Numbered from the stretch's first letter, positions 1 through 6,486 are shown. The stretch is DNA of 10,356 nucleotides from DASRVA01 sp050732935 (GCA_050732935.1 JBOHRW010000056.1:1-10356), one strand, 5' to 3'. Numbers and translations: made by a program. Notes: generated from the sequence alone by a model not told the origin.

Positions 1-1177
1 GCTCGGGACACGTGGGCACGAACAGGAGGCGCGTCCCGCCCGCGGCGAGCGCGGCCAGCGCCGCGGCCTCGTCCGGCCGGTAGGCCCGTATCGGAAGGAG
101 AGCCAGCTCCGGCGGGCTGTCGGTCAGCTCCCCCAGGAGCCGGACCCGACCGACCTCGGCTCCCCGAGGCGACGCGGCAAGCGCCGCCTCCCAGAAGAAG
201 GATCCGCTCTCCTTGGGCTCCCCGGCGACCGCCAGGCGCGAGACCCGATACGCTCTCTGCGCTCCGCGGGCCACATAGAGCCGGTCGTCAGCCGGGAGCC
301 GGTCCGCCCCGGCCAGCGCGAAGGTCGCGCTGTCAGCGACCTCCCAGGTCGTCGCCCCGACTCCGCCGTGGAGAGGGATCGCCGAGCTGTCGACCAGCGC
401 CGTTCCCTGGAGGCGGCCCGCGACCGTCGGCCCGACCGCCCCCCAGCCCCTTCCCGCCAGGGCGACCCGATCGGGGGTCGCCCAGCGGGCCCCGGCCAGC
501 GATCGGTTGATCCCGGCCGCGCTCTCCCATACGCGCAGCGCCCGCCGGCCTTCGATCTCTCCCTGGACTGCGGAGCGCGGCTCCGGCCGGCGCTTCCCAA
601 CCGCCCCGTCGGTCAAAAGATACGCCTCCGTACCATCCTCGATCCGCTCCTCCAGCGCCCTCAGAACCTGCGGCCAGTCGCTGGCCCGCGCGGTCGGCTC
701 CAGGGATCCCAGGTGGCGCCTGAGCGCCTCGGGAGAGCCGCTCCACCACCCGACGATCCCGTCGGCGACCGCGGCCAGCGCCACCCGATCCTCGGGGGTG
801 GCCAGGGCCAGGATCGAATCCCCCCAGGCGCGGATCGCCGTCCAGGCCTCCCGGCCCGCATCGTGCTGAGCGACGCTCGCCGAGATGTCGACCGCCACCA
901 CCAGCGACGTGGGGCGGTGCTCCCCGGGGCCCCCACGGCCGGGCCCCACGGGCCGTGCAGCGGCAAGCACCAGGAGGGCCACGCAGAGGACGCGCAGGAG
1001 CAGCACCCTGCGGCGGCGACGCGCCCGCCGGGGCACGGGTCGGCGTCGAGCCACGTCGAACAGATGGAGGGAGCTGAAGCGCTGTGGCGACGCCTGTCGT
1101 CTCCCCCGCCAGCTCAGCAGGAGAGGGAGCAGGGCCAGGGGCAGGGCGAGCAGGGCGAGGGGCTGAAGAAAGCCCAT
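1..1177 (-). CDS. BatA-like VWA-domain membrane protein, C-terminus cut by window edge
   Basis: The frame stays open from an ATG at 1177 to the left edge (392 codons), so the C-terminus is missing. An in-frame TAG lies directly before the ATG, so no earlier start is possible. Residues 1-40 match the aerotolerance-regulator N-terminal domain: a hydrophobic segment at about 5-22, then the FSSLHLF stretch. A very Arg-rich stretch (about 44-57) precedes a second membrane segment (about 58-75, ending in AAARP). A VWA domain follows with a complete MIDAS motif, DISAS at 97-101, and the later TDG at 189-191. The rest resembles the variable C-terminal half of BatA-like proteins, which usually ends in another membrane helix; that part lies outside the window. 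It is the last visible gene of the MoxR/DUF58 cluster, 58 nt after DUF58. It probably presents a metal-dependent binding domain at the membrane to the MoxR ATPase; its partner is unknown. Confidence 0.85.
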   Translation of the reverse strand, partial: MGFLQPLALLALPLALLPLLLSWRGRRQASPQRFSSLHLFDVARRRPVPRRARRRRRVLLLRVLCVALLVLAAARPVGPGRGGPGEHRPTSLVVAVDISASVAQHDAGREAWTAIRAWGDSILALATPEDRVALAAVADGIVGWWSGSPEALRRHLGSLEPTARASDWPQVLRALEERIEDGTEAYLLTDGAVGKRRPEPRSAVQGEIEGRRALRVWESAAGINRSLAGARWATPDRVALAGRGWGAVGPTVAGRLQGTALVDSSAIPLHGGVGATTWEVADSATFALAGADRLPADDRLYVARGAQRAYRVSRLAVAGEPKESGSFFWEAALAASPRGAEVGRVRLLGELTDSPPELALLPIRAYRPDEAAALAALAAGGTRLLFVPTCPE

Positions 1178-1179
1178 CT

Positions 1180-1201
1180 ACCGGTGGGGCCGGTCCCTTC
1201 C
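1180..1201 (-). promoter_or_regulatory. Displaced ribosome-binding site with small hairpin before the VWA gene
   Basis: On the minus strand the best Shine-Dalgarno match (GGAAGGGA, 1194-1201) lies about 16 nt from the ATG, farther than usual. Between them ACCGG and CCGGT (1190-1194 and 1180-1184) can form a 5-bp stem with a 5-nt loop. Folding would bring the site closer to the start codon. This is seen in sequence; a functional role is inference. Confidence 0.3.
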
Positions 1202-1235
1202 GTCGTCAGGGCGTACCAGGGTGAGCATCAACGAG

Positions 1236-2180
1236 TTACGGTCGCGCCGCTCGGGCACGGCCCGGATGCGCCCGGCGCCTCTCCAGGTACCGCCCCAGGG
1301 CCAGCCCCACAGGCTCGTCCGTCGACAGCGGCACGTAGTCGAAGCCGCGGTCGTGGGCCTGGGCGCGGTACACCGCCTCGAGATCCAGGAGCGCCGCCCG
1401 GTAGCCCTCGGCGAGCTCGGCGGGCGGAGTCTGCAGGACGCGGTCCGTTTCCGCGTCCACCACGCCTCCCGCATCCTCCAGGCCGGCCAGCGAGCGCTCG
1501 GCAGGATCGAGGACGTGGAGCACGACGACCTCGTGCTTGCGGTGCCGGAAGTACCAGAGGCCCGGCAGAAAGCGGTCGGGAGGGCCGAGGAGGTCCGAGA
1601 TCAGGATGAGGACGCCGCGCCGGGGCAGCCGCTCGGCGAGCTGGCGGAACGGCTCGTCGGGCCGGGTCTCGCCCGCGGGCTCGAGGGCGGTCAGCGCCTC
1701 CATGAGCCGGACCCGCTGATCGGGCCCCCCCCGGGGCGGCTGGAAAGACACGAGCCCGCCCGCGAAGGCCGCCAGGCCGACCGCATCCTGTTGAATGAGA
1801 AGCAGGTGCCCGAGGGCGGCCCCGACCAGCCGCGCATACTCGAACTTGGTCACCCGCCCCTCGGCGGCCCAGGCCATCGAGGCGCTGGCGTCGAGGACGA
1901 TCATCGCCCGCAGGTTGGTCTCCTCCTCGCTCTCGCGGACGTAGTAGCGGTCGCTGCGGCCGTAGACCTTCCAATCGATGCGGCGCAGGTCGTCACCGGG
2001 AACGTAGGGACGGTGCTCCGCGAACTCGAGCGACCCGCCCCGGCCGGGGCTGCGATGCCGCCCGGCCAGGAACCCTTCCACGACGAGCCGGGCCACGAAG
2101 TCGAGAGAACCCAGCCGGAGAAGCTCGGCGGGGGACAGAAGGGTGAGGGCCGCGCGCTTCTCGTGGAGGCTGGACGTCAA
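1236..2180 (-). CDS. DUF58 domain protein, MoxR partner
   Basis: This encodes 314 aa, close to the usual length of cytoplasmic DUF58 proteins. I use a TTG start at 2180: GAGGGA sits 5 nt upstream, the MoxR stop is only 7 nt away, and the N-terminus from there (about residues 15-45, LSPAELLRLGSLDFVAR) is typical. The DUF58 signature RPYVPGDDLRRIDWKVYGRS lies at 57-76. It runs into a VWA-like fold with the MIDAS-type motif DASAS at 97-101, and a hydrophobic strand ending in LISDLL at about 198-203. No membrane segment is evident. DUF58 proteins are almost always encoded beside MoxR ATPases and VWA proteins, as here, and probably act as metal-dependent binding partners. The molecular role is not established. 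An 8-G run on the coding strand (plus-strand 1725-1732) does not break the frame. Confidence 0.9.
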   Translation of the reverse strand: MTSSLHEKRAALTLLSPAELLRLGSLDFVARLVVEGFLAGRHRSPGRGGSLEFAEHRPYVPGDDLRRIDWKVYGRSDRYYVRESEEETNLRAMIVLDASASMAWAAEGRVTKFEYARLVGAALGHLLLIQQDAVGLAAFAGGLVSFQPPRGGPDQRVRLMEALTALEPAGETRPDEPFRQLAERLPRRGVLILISDLLGPPDRFLPGLWYFRHRKHEVVVLHVLDPAERSLAGLEDAGGVVDAETDRVLQTPPAELAEGYRAALLDLEAVYRAQAHDRGFDYVPLSTDEPVGLALGRYLERRRAHPGRARAARP

Positions 2181-2187
2181 GATTCCC

Positions 2188-3213
2188 TCACGCCTCCCGA
2201 TCGACCTCGGCCACCAGCGCGGAGACCACCTCGTCGATCGATACGCGCGCCGCTTCCGCCTCGTAGTTCGTCACCATGCGATGGCGCAGAACCGGGCCCG
2301 AAAGGGTTCGGACGTCCCCCATGTCCGGGGCCGTCCGTCCCTGCAGGAGCGCCCGCGCCTTGGCGCCCAGCACCAGGAACTGACCGGCCCGGGGCCCGGC
2401 CCCCCACGCCACGTAACGGCGGACCACCTCCGGCGCGTGCGGGTGCGAAGGTCGGCTCCGGCGGGCCAGCTCGACCGCGTAGGCCGCCACGTCCTCGTCG
2501 ACGGGCACCCGCCGGACCAGGTCCTGGAACGCCAGCACCTCGGCGCGCGAGACGACCCGATCGATCGCCGCCACCGGCTCCCCGGTCGTGGCGCGCACGA
2601 TCTCGATCTCCTCGGCGCGCTCCGGGTAGCCGATCTCCAGCGCGAACATGAAGCGGTCCAGCTGGGCCTCGGGAAGCGGGTAGGTCCCCTCCTGCTCGAT
2701 GGGGTTCTGGGTGGCGAGCACGAAGAACGGGTCCTCGAGCGGGTGGGTCTCGCCGCCGGCGGTCACCTCGTGCTCCTGCATGGCCTGCAGGAGGGCCGCC
2801 TGCGTCTTCGGCGGCGTACGGTTGATCTCGTCGGCCAGCAGGACGTGGGTGAACACCGGACCCGGCAGAAAACGCAGCCGCCGGCGGCCGGTCTCGGGAT
2901 CCTCCTCGATGACCTCGGTGCCGGTGATGTCGCTCGGCATGAGGTCGGGTGTGAACTGGATGCGGCTGAAGCGGCAGTCGAGAGCCTGGGCCAGGGTCTG
3001 GACGAGCAGCGTCTTGGCGAGGCCCGGGACCCCGACCAGGAGCGCGTGACCCCGCGCCAGGAGCGCCACCAGGAGGAGCTCCCGGATCCCCTGCTGTCCC
3101 ACGATGACCCGTCCGATCGCGCGATCCAGTGCCGCGCGGGCGTCCAGCAGCCGGCCGGCCGTCTCCAGGTCGGTGTCCCGCGTTTCGCCTTCGAGTCGGG
3201 GATGAGCCTCCAT
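2188..3213 (-). CDS. MoxR-family AAA+ ATPase
   Basis: This 341-aa protein is a full-length MoxR ATPase. Visible elements are: Walker A GVPGLAKT (about 61-68); the region FTPDLMPSDITGTEV (about 87-101); Walker B VLLADEINR (about 124-132); sensor 1 and following ATQNPIEQEGTYPLPEAQLD (about 167-186); and a C-terminal lid domain. I prefer ATG at 3213 over GTG at 3216 because AAGGA is 4 nt from the ATG but only 1 nt from the GTG. The ATG overlaps the TGA of the upstream methyltransferase by one base, so the two are probably translationally coupled. MoxR ATPases use ATP hydrolysis for chaperone-like maturation or remodelling of client proteins, working with VWA-domain partners; DUF58 and VWA genes follow directly. 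The client is not evident from the sequence. Confidence 0.95.
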   Translation of the reverse strand: MEAHPRLEGETRDTDLETAGRLLDARAALDRAIGRVIVGQQGIRELLLVALLARGHALLVGVPGLAKTLLVQTLAQALDCRFSRIQFTPDLMPSDITGTEVIEEDPETGRRRLRFLPGPVFTHVLLADEINRTPPKTQAALLQAMQEHEVTAGGETHPLEDPFFVLATQNPIEQEGTYPLPEAQLDRFMFALEIGYPERAEEIEIVRATTGEPVAAIDRVVSRAEVLAFQDLVRRVPVDEDVAAYAVELARRSRPSHPHAPEVVRRYVAWGAGPRAGQFLVLGAKARALLQGRTAPDMGDVRTLSGPVLRHRMVTNYEAEAARVSIDEVVSALVAEVDREA

Positions 3214-4010
3214 CACGTCCTTCTCGCCACCCAGATCATCTCCTGGCCGTTCTCCACGAACGGTCCGCGGTTCCAGTCGCCGAACAGGGCCTCGACTTCA
3301 TAACCCGCCCGGGCCAGCAGGTGTTCAATCTCGAAGCGGTGATACCAGCGAATCTTGAGCGGCTCGAACTCCCGCTCGACGTCGCCGTCCGACCCCTCCC
3401 TTTCATAGATGAAGGTCAGGTCCAGGACCTGCTCGACGAAGTCGTAGCGGGAGGAAAACCACTCGCTGACGCGCTTTCCATCATCCGCGTAGGCGCGGCC
3501 GCTGGCCTGGATTTTCGCCAGCCCCTGTCGGACGTCCGCGAGGAGGTCGAGACGTGGATCGAAGACGTTCAGGACGAGCCGGCCACCGGGGCGCTGTGCC
3601 GCTCGGATCGAGTCCAGAGCCGCCAGTTGCTCCGGGACCGTGAGCAGCGCCTGGAAGACCCGGAACGGCAGAAACACCTGCCCGAAGGGCCGCCGGAAGG
3701 CGAAGCGCCGCATGTCGGCGCGGAGGAAGGCGCAGCGCGTCGCCACCTGCGCCGGGGCCGCGAGGCGCTTGGCCTCGGCCACTTCGAGCATCGACCGGCT
3801 GCGGTCGAGGCCGACCACCCGAACGCCGGCGGCCGCAATCGGGAGCGCGACCCGGCCCGTCCCGCAGCCCACCTCGAGCACCGGGCCCGACTCGCGCCTG
3901 GCTTCCTCAACGTAGAACCGCACGTCGTCGACCTGCTCCGCATGCAGACGGTCGTAGCGGGCCGCCGCGGCGGGCGTCTTCTCGTAGTAGTCGTGCAGGT
4001 CCGACGTCAC
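3213..4010 (-). CDS. Class I SAM-dependent methyltransferase
   Basis: This encodes 265 aa from a GTG at 4010. The SAM-binding motif I is clear: VLEVGCGTGRVALP at 44-57. It is followed by the acidic strand-2 end VVGLDRS (65-71), a motif around LRADM (96-100), and PGGRLVLNVF (141-150) in the usual post-motif position. The N-terminus, with YYEKTPAAAARYDRLHAE (about 8-25), resembles small-molecule or natural-product-type methyltransferases of this fold; the substrate cannot be predicted. An upstream in-frame extension to 4307 exists but runs through a terminator hairpin and the 3' end of the lipoprotein gene, so I reject it. No good Shine-Dalgarno lies before the GTG. The stop codon overlaps the MoxR start. 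The tight link to a MoxR/DUF58/VWA module is unusual enough to suggest co-expression, but does not prove a shared function. Confidence 0.85.
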   Translation of the reverse strand: MTSDLHDYYEKTPAAAARYDRLHAEQVDDVRFYVEEARRESGPVLEVGCGTGRVALPIAAAGVRVVGLDRSRSMLEVAEAKRLAAPAQVATRCAFLRADMRRFAFRRPFGQVFLPFRVFQALLTVPEQLAALDSIRAAQRPGGRLVLNVFDPRLDLLADVRQGLAKIQASGRAYADDGKRVSEWFSSRYDFVEQVLDLTFIYEREGSDGDVEREFEPLKIRWYHRFEIEHLLARAGYEVEALFGDWNRGPFVENGQEMIWVARRT

Positions 4011-4023
4011 GGGGCCAAGATAG

Positions 4024-4062
4024 CGAAAACGGCGGCCCGGGCTCACTTTCCGGACCGCCGTT
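4024..4062 (-). terminator. Intrinsic terminator after the lipoprotein gene
   Basis: The minus-strand RNA can form a 13-bp stem (arms 4050-4062 and 4028-4040, AACGGCGGUCCGG with CCGGGCCGCCGUU) with a 9-nt loop, running into UUUU. One pair is G-U on this strand but an A-C mismatch on the plus strand, and only the minus strand has a U run. It therefore reads as a minus-strand terminator, about 55 nt after the lipoprotein stop. It lies just upstream of the methyltransferase start, so it separates the two units or attenuates read-through. Confidence 0.7.
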
Positions 4063-4117
4063 CCATCGGAAACACGGCGCGTGGGAGCCTCGCGGACAGG
4101 GGACCCCCAGCCGGGTG

Positions 4118-4744
4118 TCAGCCGTCCTGCGACTCGTCCTGCGGCTCGCGGCAGAAGGGGACTTTGGCCTGCTGGCGAGGCTCGAGGATGCCGCAGAGCT
4201 CCCGCCGGCAGTGGTAGGCGATCCGGCGCACGCGCCGGCGCCCCTCCAGGGCGGTGATCCCGCCGCTCTCCACGGCTTCCTTCACGCGCAATACCGCGTG
4301 CTGGCACTCCTCGCGCAGGGCCCGAATCGCCGGAAGCTGCCGTTCGCGGAGATCCAGGTCCGGGCGATCGTCACCGCCCCGCGGGTGCAGCAGGCGATCG
4401 ATCTGCTCCTCCGTCAGCAATTGCGAGAGCGTCTCCAAGAGCCGCTGATGGACGTGCTCGACGAGGGCCCGCGCCGCCTCGCGATCGATCTCGCCCTCCC
4501 GCAACCGGGCGAGAATCGAGCGGATCTCCGCGCGGGCGGCTTGAAGCGTCTCCCGGACCGCCGCACGATCCTCCTCCGTAAGGTCCTCCAGGAACCGGGT
4601 GTCGGCGATCTCGCTCGCCGAGACGAGCTCGAAGCCGGCCGGCACGTCCTCGTCCACGGCCGTCGTGGGACCGCCCCCGTCGCCGCACCCGACGAGCAGG
4701 GCGAGCGCGAGCGGCTGGAAGCGCATCAGATGGGATCGTGGCAT
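4118..4744 (-). CDS. Lipoprotein with LTxxQ motif (Spy/CpxP-like)
   Basis: This 208-aa protein has a lipoprotein signal: a short hydrophobic stretch (about 11-19) ending in the lipobox LVGC, with the lipidated Cys at 20 followed by Gly-Asp. Without Asp at +2, the classical Lol rule would predict outer-membrane placement. I use ATG at 4744 because GGAGG is 10 nt upstream; ATG at residue 7 also gives a working signal but has no Shine-Dalgarno. The mature part is mostly charged, predicted helical sequence with LTEED (55-59) and LTEEQIDRLL (110-119), the type of LTxxQ motif seen in Spy/CpxP and heavy-metal-resistance-like periplasmic proteins. The C-terminal third has four Cys (147, 179, 184, 198) and a His-Cys pair at 178-179, which may form disulfides or bind metal. 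Family assignment is tentative; the role could be envelope stress protection or metal sensing. Confidence 0.75.
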   Translation of the reverse strand: MPRSHLMRFQPLALALLVGCGDGGGPTTAVDEDVPAGFELVSASEIADTRFLEDLTEEDRAAVRETLQAARAEIRSILARLREGEIDREAARALVEHVHQRLLETLSQLLTEEQIDRLLHPRGGDDRPDLDLRERQLPAIRALREECQHAVLRVKEAVESGGITALEGRRRVRRIAYHCRRELCGILEPRQQAKVPFCREPQDESQDG

Positions 4745-4779
4745 CGTCGAAATCCCTCCGGATCGAGCTGCCGAGGCGG

Positions 4780-4793
4780 AGACCGAACGGTCT
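4780..4793. repeat. 14-bp palindrome upstream of the lipoprotein gene
   Basis: AGACCG-AA-CGGTCT is a perfect 6-bp inverted repeat centred about 42 bp upstream of the lipoprotein ATG. It could be an operator or a small hairpin in the 5' leader. I could not recognise a convincing minus-strand promoter around it. Confidence 0.3.
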
Positions 4794-4890
4794 TCCGCGG
4801 CCTGACGTTCCTGGGACGCGATCCAGGTCGCATCCGTTAAGCGCCGCGGCGAACTCGCGCCGCCCGGCCCAATTCGATTAACATGCCCCG

Positions 4891-4916
4891 GTCAATCGCG
4901 CCATGGTCCGATTGAC
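4891..4916. promoter_or_regulatory. Palindrome overlapping the atp -35 box, possible operator
   Basis: GTCAATCG (4891-4898) and CGATTGAC (4909-4916) form a perfect 8-bp inverted repeat with a 10-nt spacer. Inside the spacer is a further palindrome, CCATGG (4901-4906). The right arm covers most of the -35 hexamer of the atp promoter. A near copy of the half-site, CGATTAAC (one mismatch), lies at 4875-4882. The geometry fits a dimeric regulator that would occlude or recruit RNA polymerase; the regulator is unknown. Confidence 0.45.
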
Positions 4917-4940
4917 GCCTCTGCGGGTGCTTGTTACATT
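4912..4940 (+). promoter_or_regulatory. Sigma70-type promoter of the atp operon
   Basis: TTGACG (4912-4917) and TACATT (4935-4940) are separated by exactly 17 bp, and TG at 4932-4933 supplies an extended -10. Both hexamers are close to consensus, and the site is locally AT-richer than its surroundings. Transcription would begin near 4947, giving a leader of about 30 nt before atpZ. It is the only strong promoter seen in the divergent gap and should drive the whole atp operon. Confidence 0.75.
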
Positions 4941-4950
4941 TTTCACAAGC
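4929..4950. promoter_or_regulatory. Palindrome spanning the atp -10 and start site
   Basis: GCTTGT (4929-4934) and ACAAGC (4945-4950) form a perfect 6-bp inverted repeat with a 10-nt spacer that contains the -10 hexamer. The position suits a repressor site. It could also be a chance consequence of the AT-rich promoter. Confidence 0.35.
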
Positions 4951-4976
4951 TAGCCGGTCCCCCACGGGAGGGCTCG

Positions 4977-5228
4977 TTGCGACCCTCTGAGACGCCGTCC
5001 GAACGCCAGCGCGTTTTTCGCGAGCTCGGGCGCTATACCGGGTTCGGGCTGGCGTGGGCGCTCTCGGTCCTGTTCTTTCTCGCGATCGGCTACTGGCTCG
5101 ACCAGCGGCTCGGCACGCTACCCTGGCTGACCATCGTGGGAGCGTTTGTCGGCGCGACGGGCGGATTCATCAGCCTGGTCCGCGGCATCACCGCCGCCGG
5201 CCGGGCCGATGATGACCGGGCGCCTTAG
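4977..5228 (+). CDS. atpZ: AtpZ/AtpI-family ATP synthase assembly or accessory protein
   Basis: This 83-aa protein opens the ATP synthase operon. It has a charged N-terminus (1-19), a membrane helix at about 20-40 ending in the family signature GYWLD (38-42), a short loop LGTLPW, and a second helix at about 50-70 rich in small residues. This two-helix hairpin is the AtpZ (F0F1-ATPase gene 1) pattern. The family is linked to ATP synthase assembly and, in some bacteria, to Mg/Ca transport together with AtpI. The start is TTG at 4977, supported by GGGAGGG at 4966-4972 just 4 nt upstream; no in-frame ATG fits. It is the first gene after the promoter, 35 nt before atpI. Confidence 0.85.
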   Translation: MRPSETPSERQRVFRELGRYTGFGLAWALSVLFFLAIGYWLDQRLGTLPWLTIVGAFVGATGGFISLVRGITAAGRADDDRAP

Positions 5229-5245
5229 TGGTCACCGACCACTGA
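5225..5245 (+). repeat. Hairpin at the atpZ stop codon
   Basis: A 9-bp stem with a 3-nt loop (perfect core GTGGTC-ACC-GACCAC at 5228-5242, extended by A-T, one G-U and T-A) begins within the atpZ stop codon. No U run follows, so it is not an intrinsic terminator. It sits 19 nt before atpI, which lacks a clear Shine-Dalgarno, and may affect mRNA processing or atpI translation. Confidence 0.45.
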
Positions 5246-5263
5246 TCCGGTCGGGCCTTCGGG

Positions 5264-5635
5264 ATGATCGACGGACGGTTCCTCGGCCTCCTGGCCGCCC
5301 TCGCGGTCGCCGGCGGCGTCGCCGGCTGGTCGCTGGTCGACCATCTCGAAGGCGGCCCGCAGGGGCTGGTGGCCGGTCTCGTGTTCTCTGTGCTGAGCTT
5401 CGCCGTCGGGCATCACTGCATACGCTGGAGCGCGCAACGGTCGCCGGGGCGCTTCGTCGGCACCGTGCTGGGCGTCTTCGCGGGCCGGGTGGTGGCCCTG
5501 CTCGGCTTCGCGCTGGTCGTGGCCTTCGGCATCGAGGCCCACGTGGCGGTGGCGCTCCTGACGGTCGTGGCGGCCCACTTCTCCCTCGGCGCCGCTGAGC
5601 TCGTGTACCTGAAGCGGACGGACGCACTCGGATGA
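5264..5635 (+). CDS. atpI: AtpI-like ATP synthase subunit I
   Basis: This 123-aa, almost wholly hydrophobic protein has about four membrane segments (roughly 5-25, 33-51, 65-90, 92-115) and a short basic tail (YLKRTD). Sequence identity with AtpI is weak by eye, as is normal for this fast-changing family. Its size, topology and place between atpZ and atpB make AtpI the best call. AtpI is a non-structural factor that helps assemble the c-ring. The ATG at 5264 has no good Shine-Dalgarno. The stop overlaps the atpB start as ATGA, so atpB translation is probably coupled to it. Confidence 0.7.
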   Translation: MIDGRFLGLLAALAVAGGVAGWSLVDHLEGGPQGLVAGLVFSVLSFAVGHHCIRWSAQRSPGRFVGTVLGVFAGRVVALLGFALVVAFGIEAHVAVALLTVVAAHFSLGAAELVYLKRTDALG

Positions 5636-6471
5636 TCCAGCACCCGGAGCACGCCGATACGCTCGCCCAGGATGCGGAAGGTCATGGGGCTGCTGCGGCG
5701 CCGGTCGACGTCGTGCATCACCTGGCCGACGCCTACGAGATCGACCTCGAGCCCTTCGGGACCCTCCATCTTCCGCGGCTGGAGCTGCTCGGGCTCGATG
5801 TCTCGATCACCAAGTACACCGTCTACATGTGGCTGGCGGCCCTGCTCATGCTGCTGATCTTCATCCCCATGGCGCGCCGGCGACACCGGGTGCAGACCGG
5901 CGTCTTCAATCTCTTCGAGGCGCTCTTCGTCTACGTGCGGGACCAGATCGTCTACGACACCCTTGGCCATGAGGAGGGGCGTCCGTACGTGCCCTTCATC
6001 GCGACCCTCTTCTTCTTCGTGCTGTTCATGAACCTGATGGGTCTCGTGCCCTTCGGCGCCACCGCCACGGCGAACCTGGCCGTGACCGGCGTCCTGGCGG
6101 TGTTCTCGCTGATCGCGATCGAGGTCAGCGGGGTGATGGCCAACGGGCCCGTGCGCTACGCCCGCTCGCTCGTTCCCGAGGGCGTTCCGAAGCTGCTCGC
6201 GCCGGTCATGATCCCCATCGAGATCATCGGGCACCTCGCCAAGCCGTTCGCACTGATGATCCGTCTGTTCGCCAACATGACGGCGGGACACGTGGTGATC
6301 CTGAGCCTGCTCGGGCTCATCTTCATCATCCGCTCCTACTTCGTGGTCCCGGTCTCGGTCGGCTTCGCGGTGTTCATCTACCTGCTCGAGATCCTGATCG
6401 CGTTCATCCAGGCCTACATCTTCGCCATGCTGACGACCGTGTTCATCCAACTCACCCGTCACCCACACTGA
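5632..6471 (+). CDS. atpB: ATP synthase Fo subunit a
   Basis: This 279-aa protein forms the proton half-channels of the membrane Fo sector. A hydrophilic, His-rich N-terminus of about 60 residues (H4, H7, H18, H29, H30) precedes the first membrane helix (about 62-80). Other hallmarks are GATATANLAVT (142-152) and KPFALMIRLFANMTAGH (204-220), which carries the essential Arg at 211 (E. coli Arg210). The C-terminal helix has Gln260 (E. coli Gln252). The polar pair is swapped relative to E. coli: His220 replaces Glu219, and Glu253 replaces His245, as in mitochondrial subunit a. The ATG overlaps the atpI stop. All helices are present and the frame is intact. Confidence 0.97.
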   Translation: MIQHPEHADTLAQDAEGHGAAAAPVDVVHHLADAYEIDLEPFGTLHLPRLELLGLDVSITKYTVYMWLAALLMLLIFIPMARRRHRVQTGVFNLFEALFVYVRDQIVYDTLGHEEGRPYVPFIATLFFFVLFMNLMGLVPFGATATANLAVTGVLAVFSLIAIEVSGVMANGPVRYARSLVPEGVPKLLAPVMIPIEIIGHLAKPFALMIRLFANMTAGHVVILSLLGLIFIIRSYFVVPVSVGFAVFIYLLEILIAFIQAYIFAMLTTVFIQLTRHPH

Positions 6472-6486
6472 CCAAGGAGAGAGGAA
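6471..6486 (+). promoter_or_regulatory. Strong purine-rich ribosome-binding leader of atpE
   Basis: ACCAAGGAGAGAGGAA places AAGGAG 7 nt before the atpE ATG, the best Shine-Dalgarno in the window. That fits the need for many c subunits per enzyme. Nearly the same sequence precedes atpA. Confidence 0.7.

Noticed and set aside
1725..1732. Run of eight C in the DUF58 gene as a phase-variation tract
   Set aside because: The frame is intact, the GC content makes such runs likely, and the gene is not a surface protein; at most it is a place to check for sequencing error.
368..3303. Long plus-strand open frames over the VWA, DUF58 and MoxR genes
   Set aside because: They are Pro/Arg/Gly-rich shadows without recognisable domains, while the minus strand encodes three matched families.
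4017..4022. TATCTT as a -10 box for a leaderless methyltransferase transcript
   Set aside because: There is no acceptable -35 at 16-18 bp, and the expected position falls in the terminator loop.
4011..4307. N-terminal extension of the methyltransferase to 4307
   Set aside because: It would cover the terminator hairpin and the end of the lipoprotein gene; the family N-terminus begins at the GTG at 4010.
4867..4895. Minus-strand promoter using TTGACC at 4890-4895 for the lipoprotein gene
   Set aside because: The -35 match is good but no -10-like hexamer lies at a suitable spacing; the TTGAC is explained by the palindrome.
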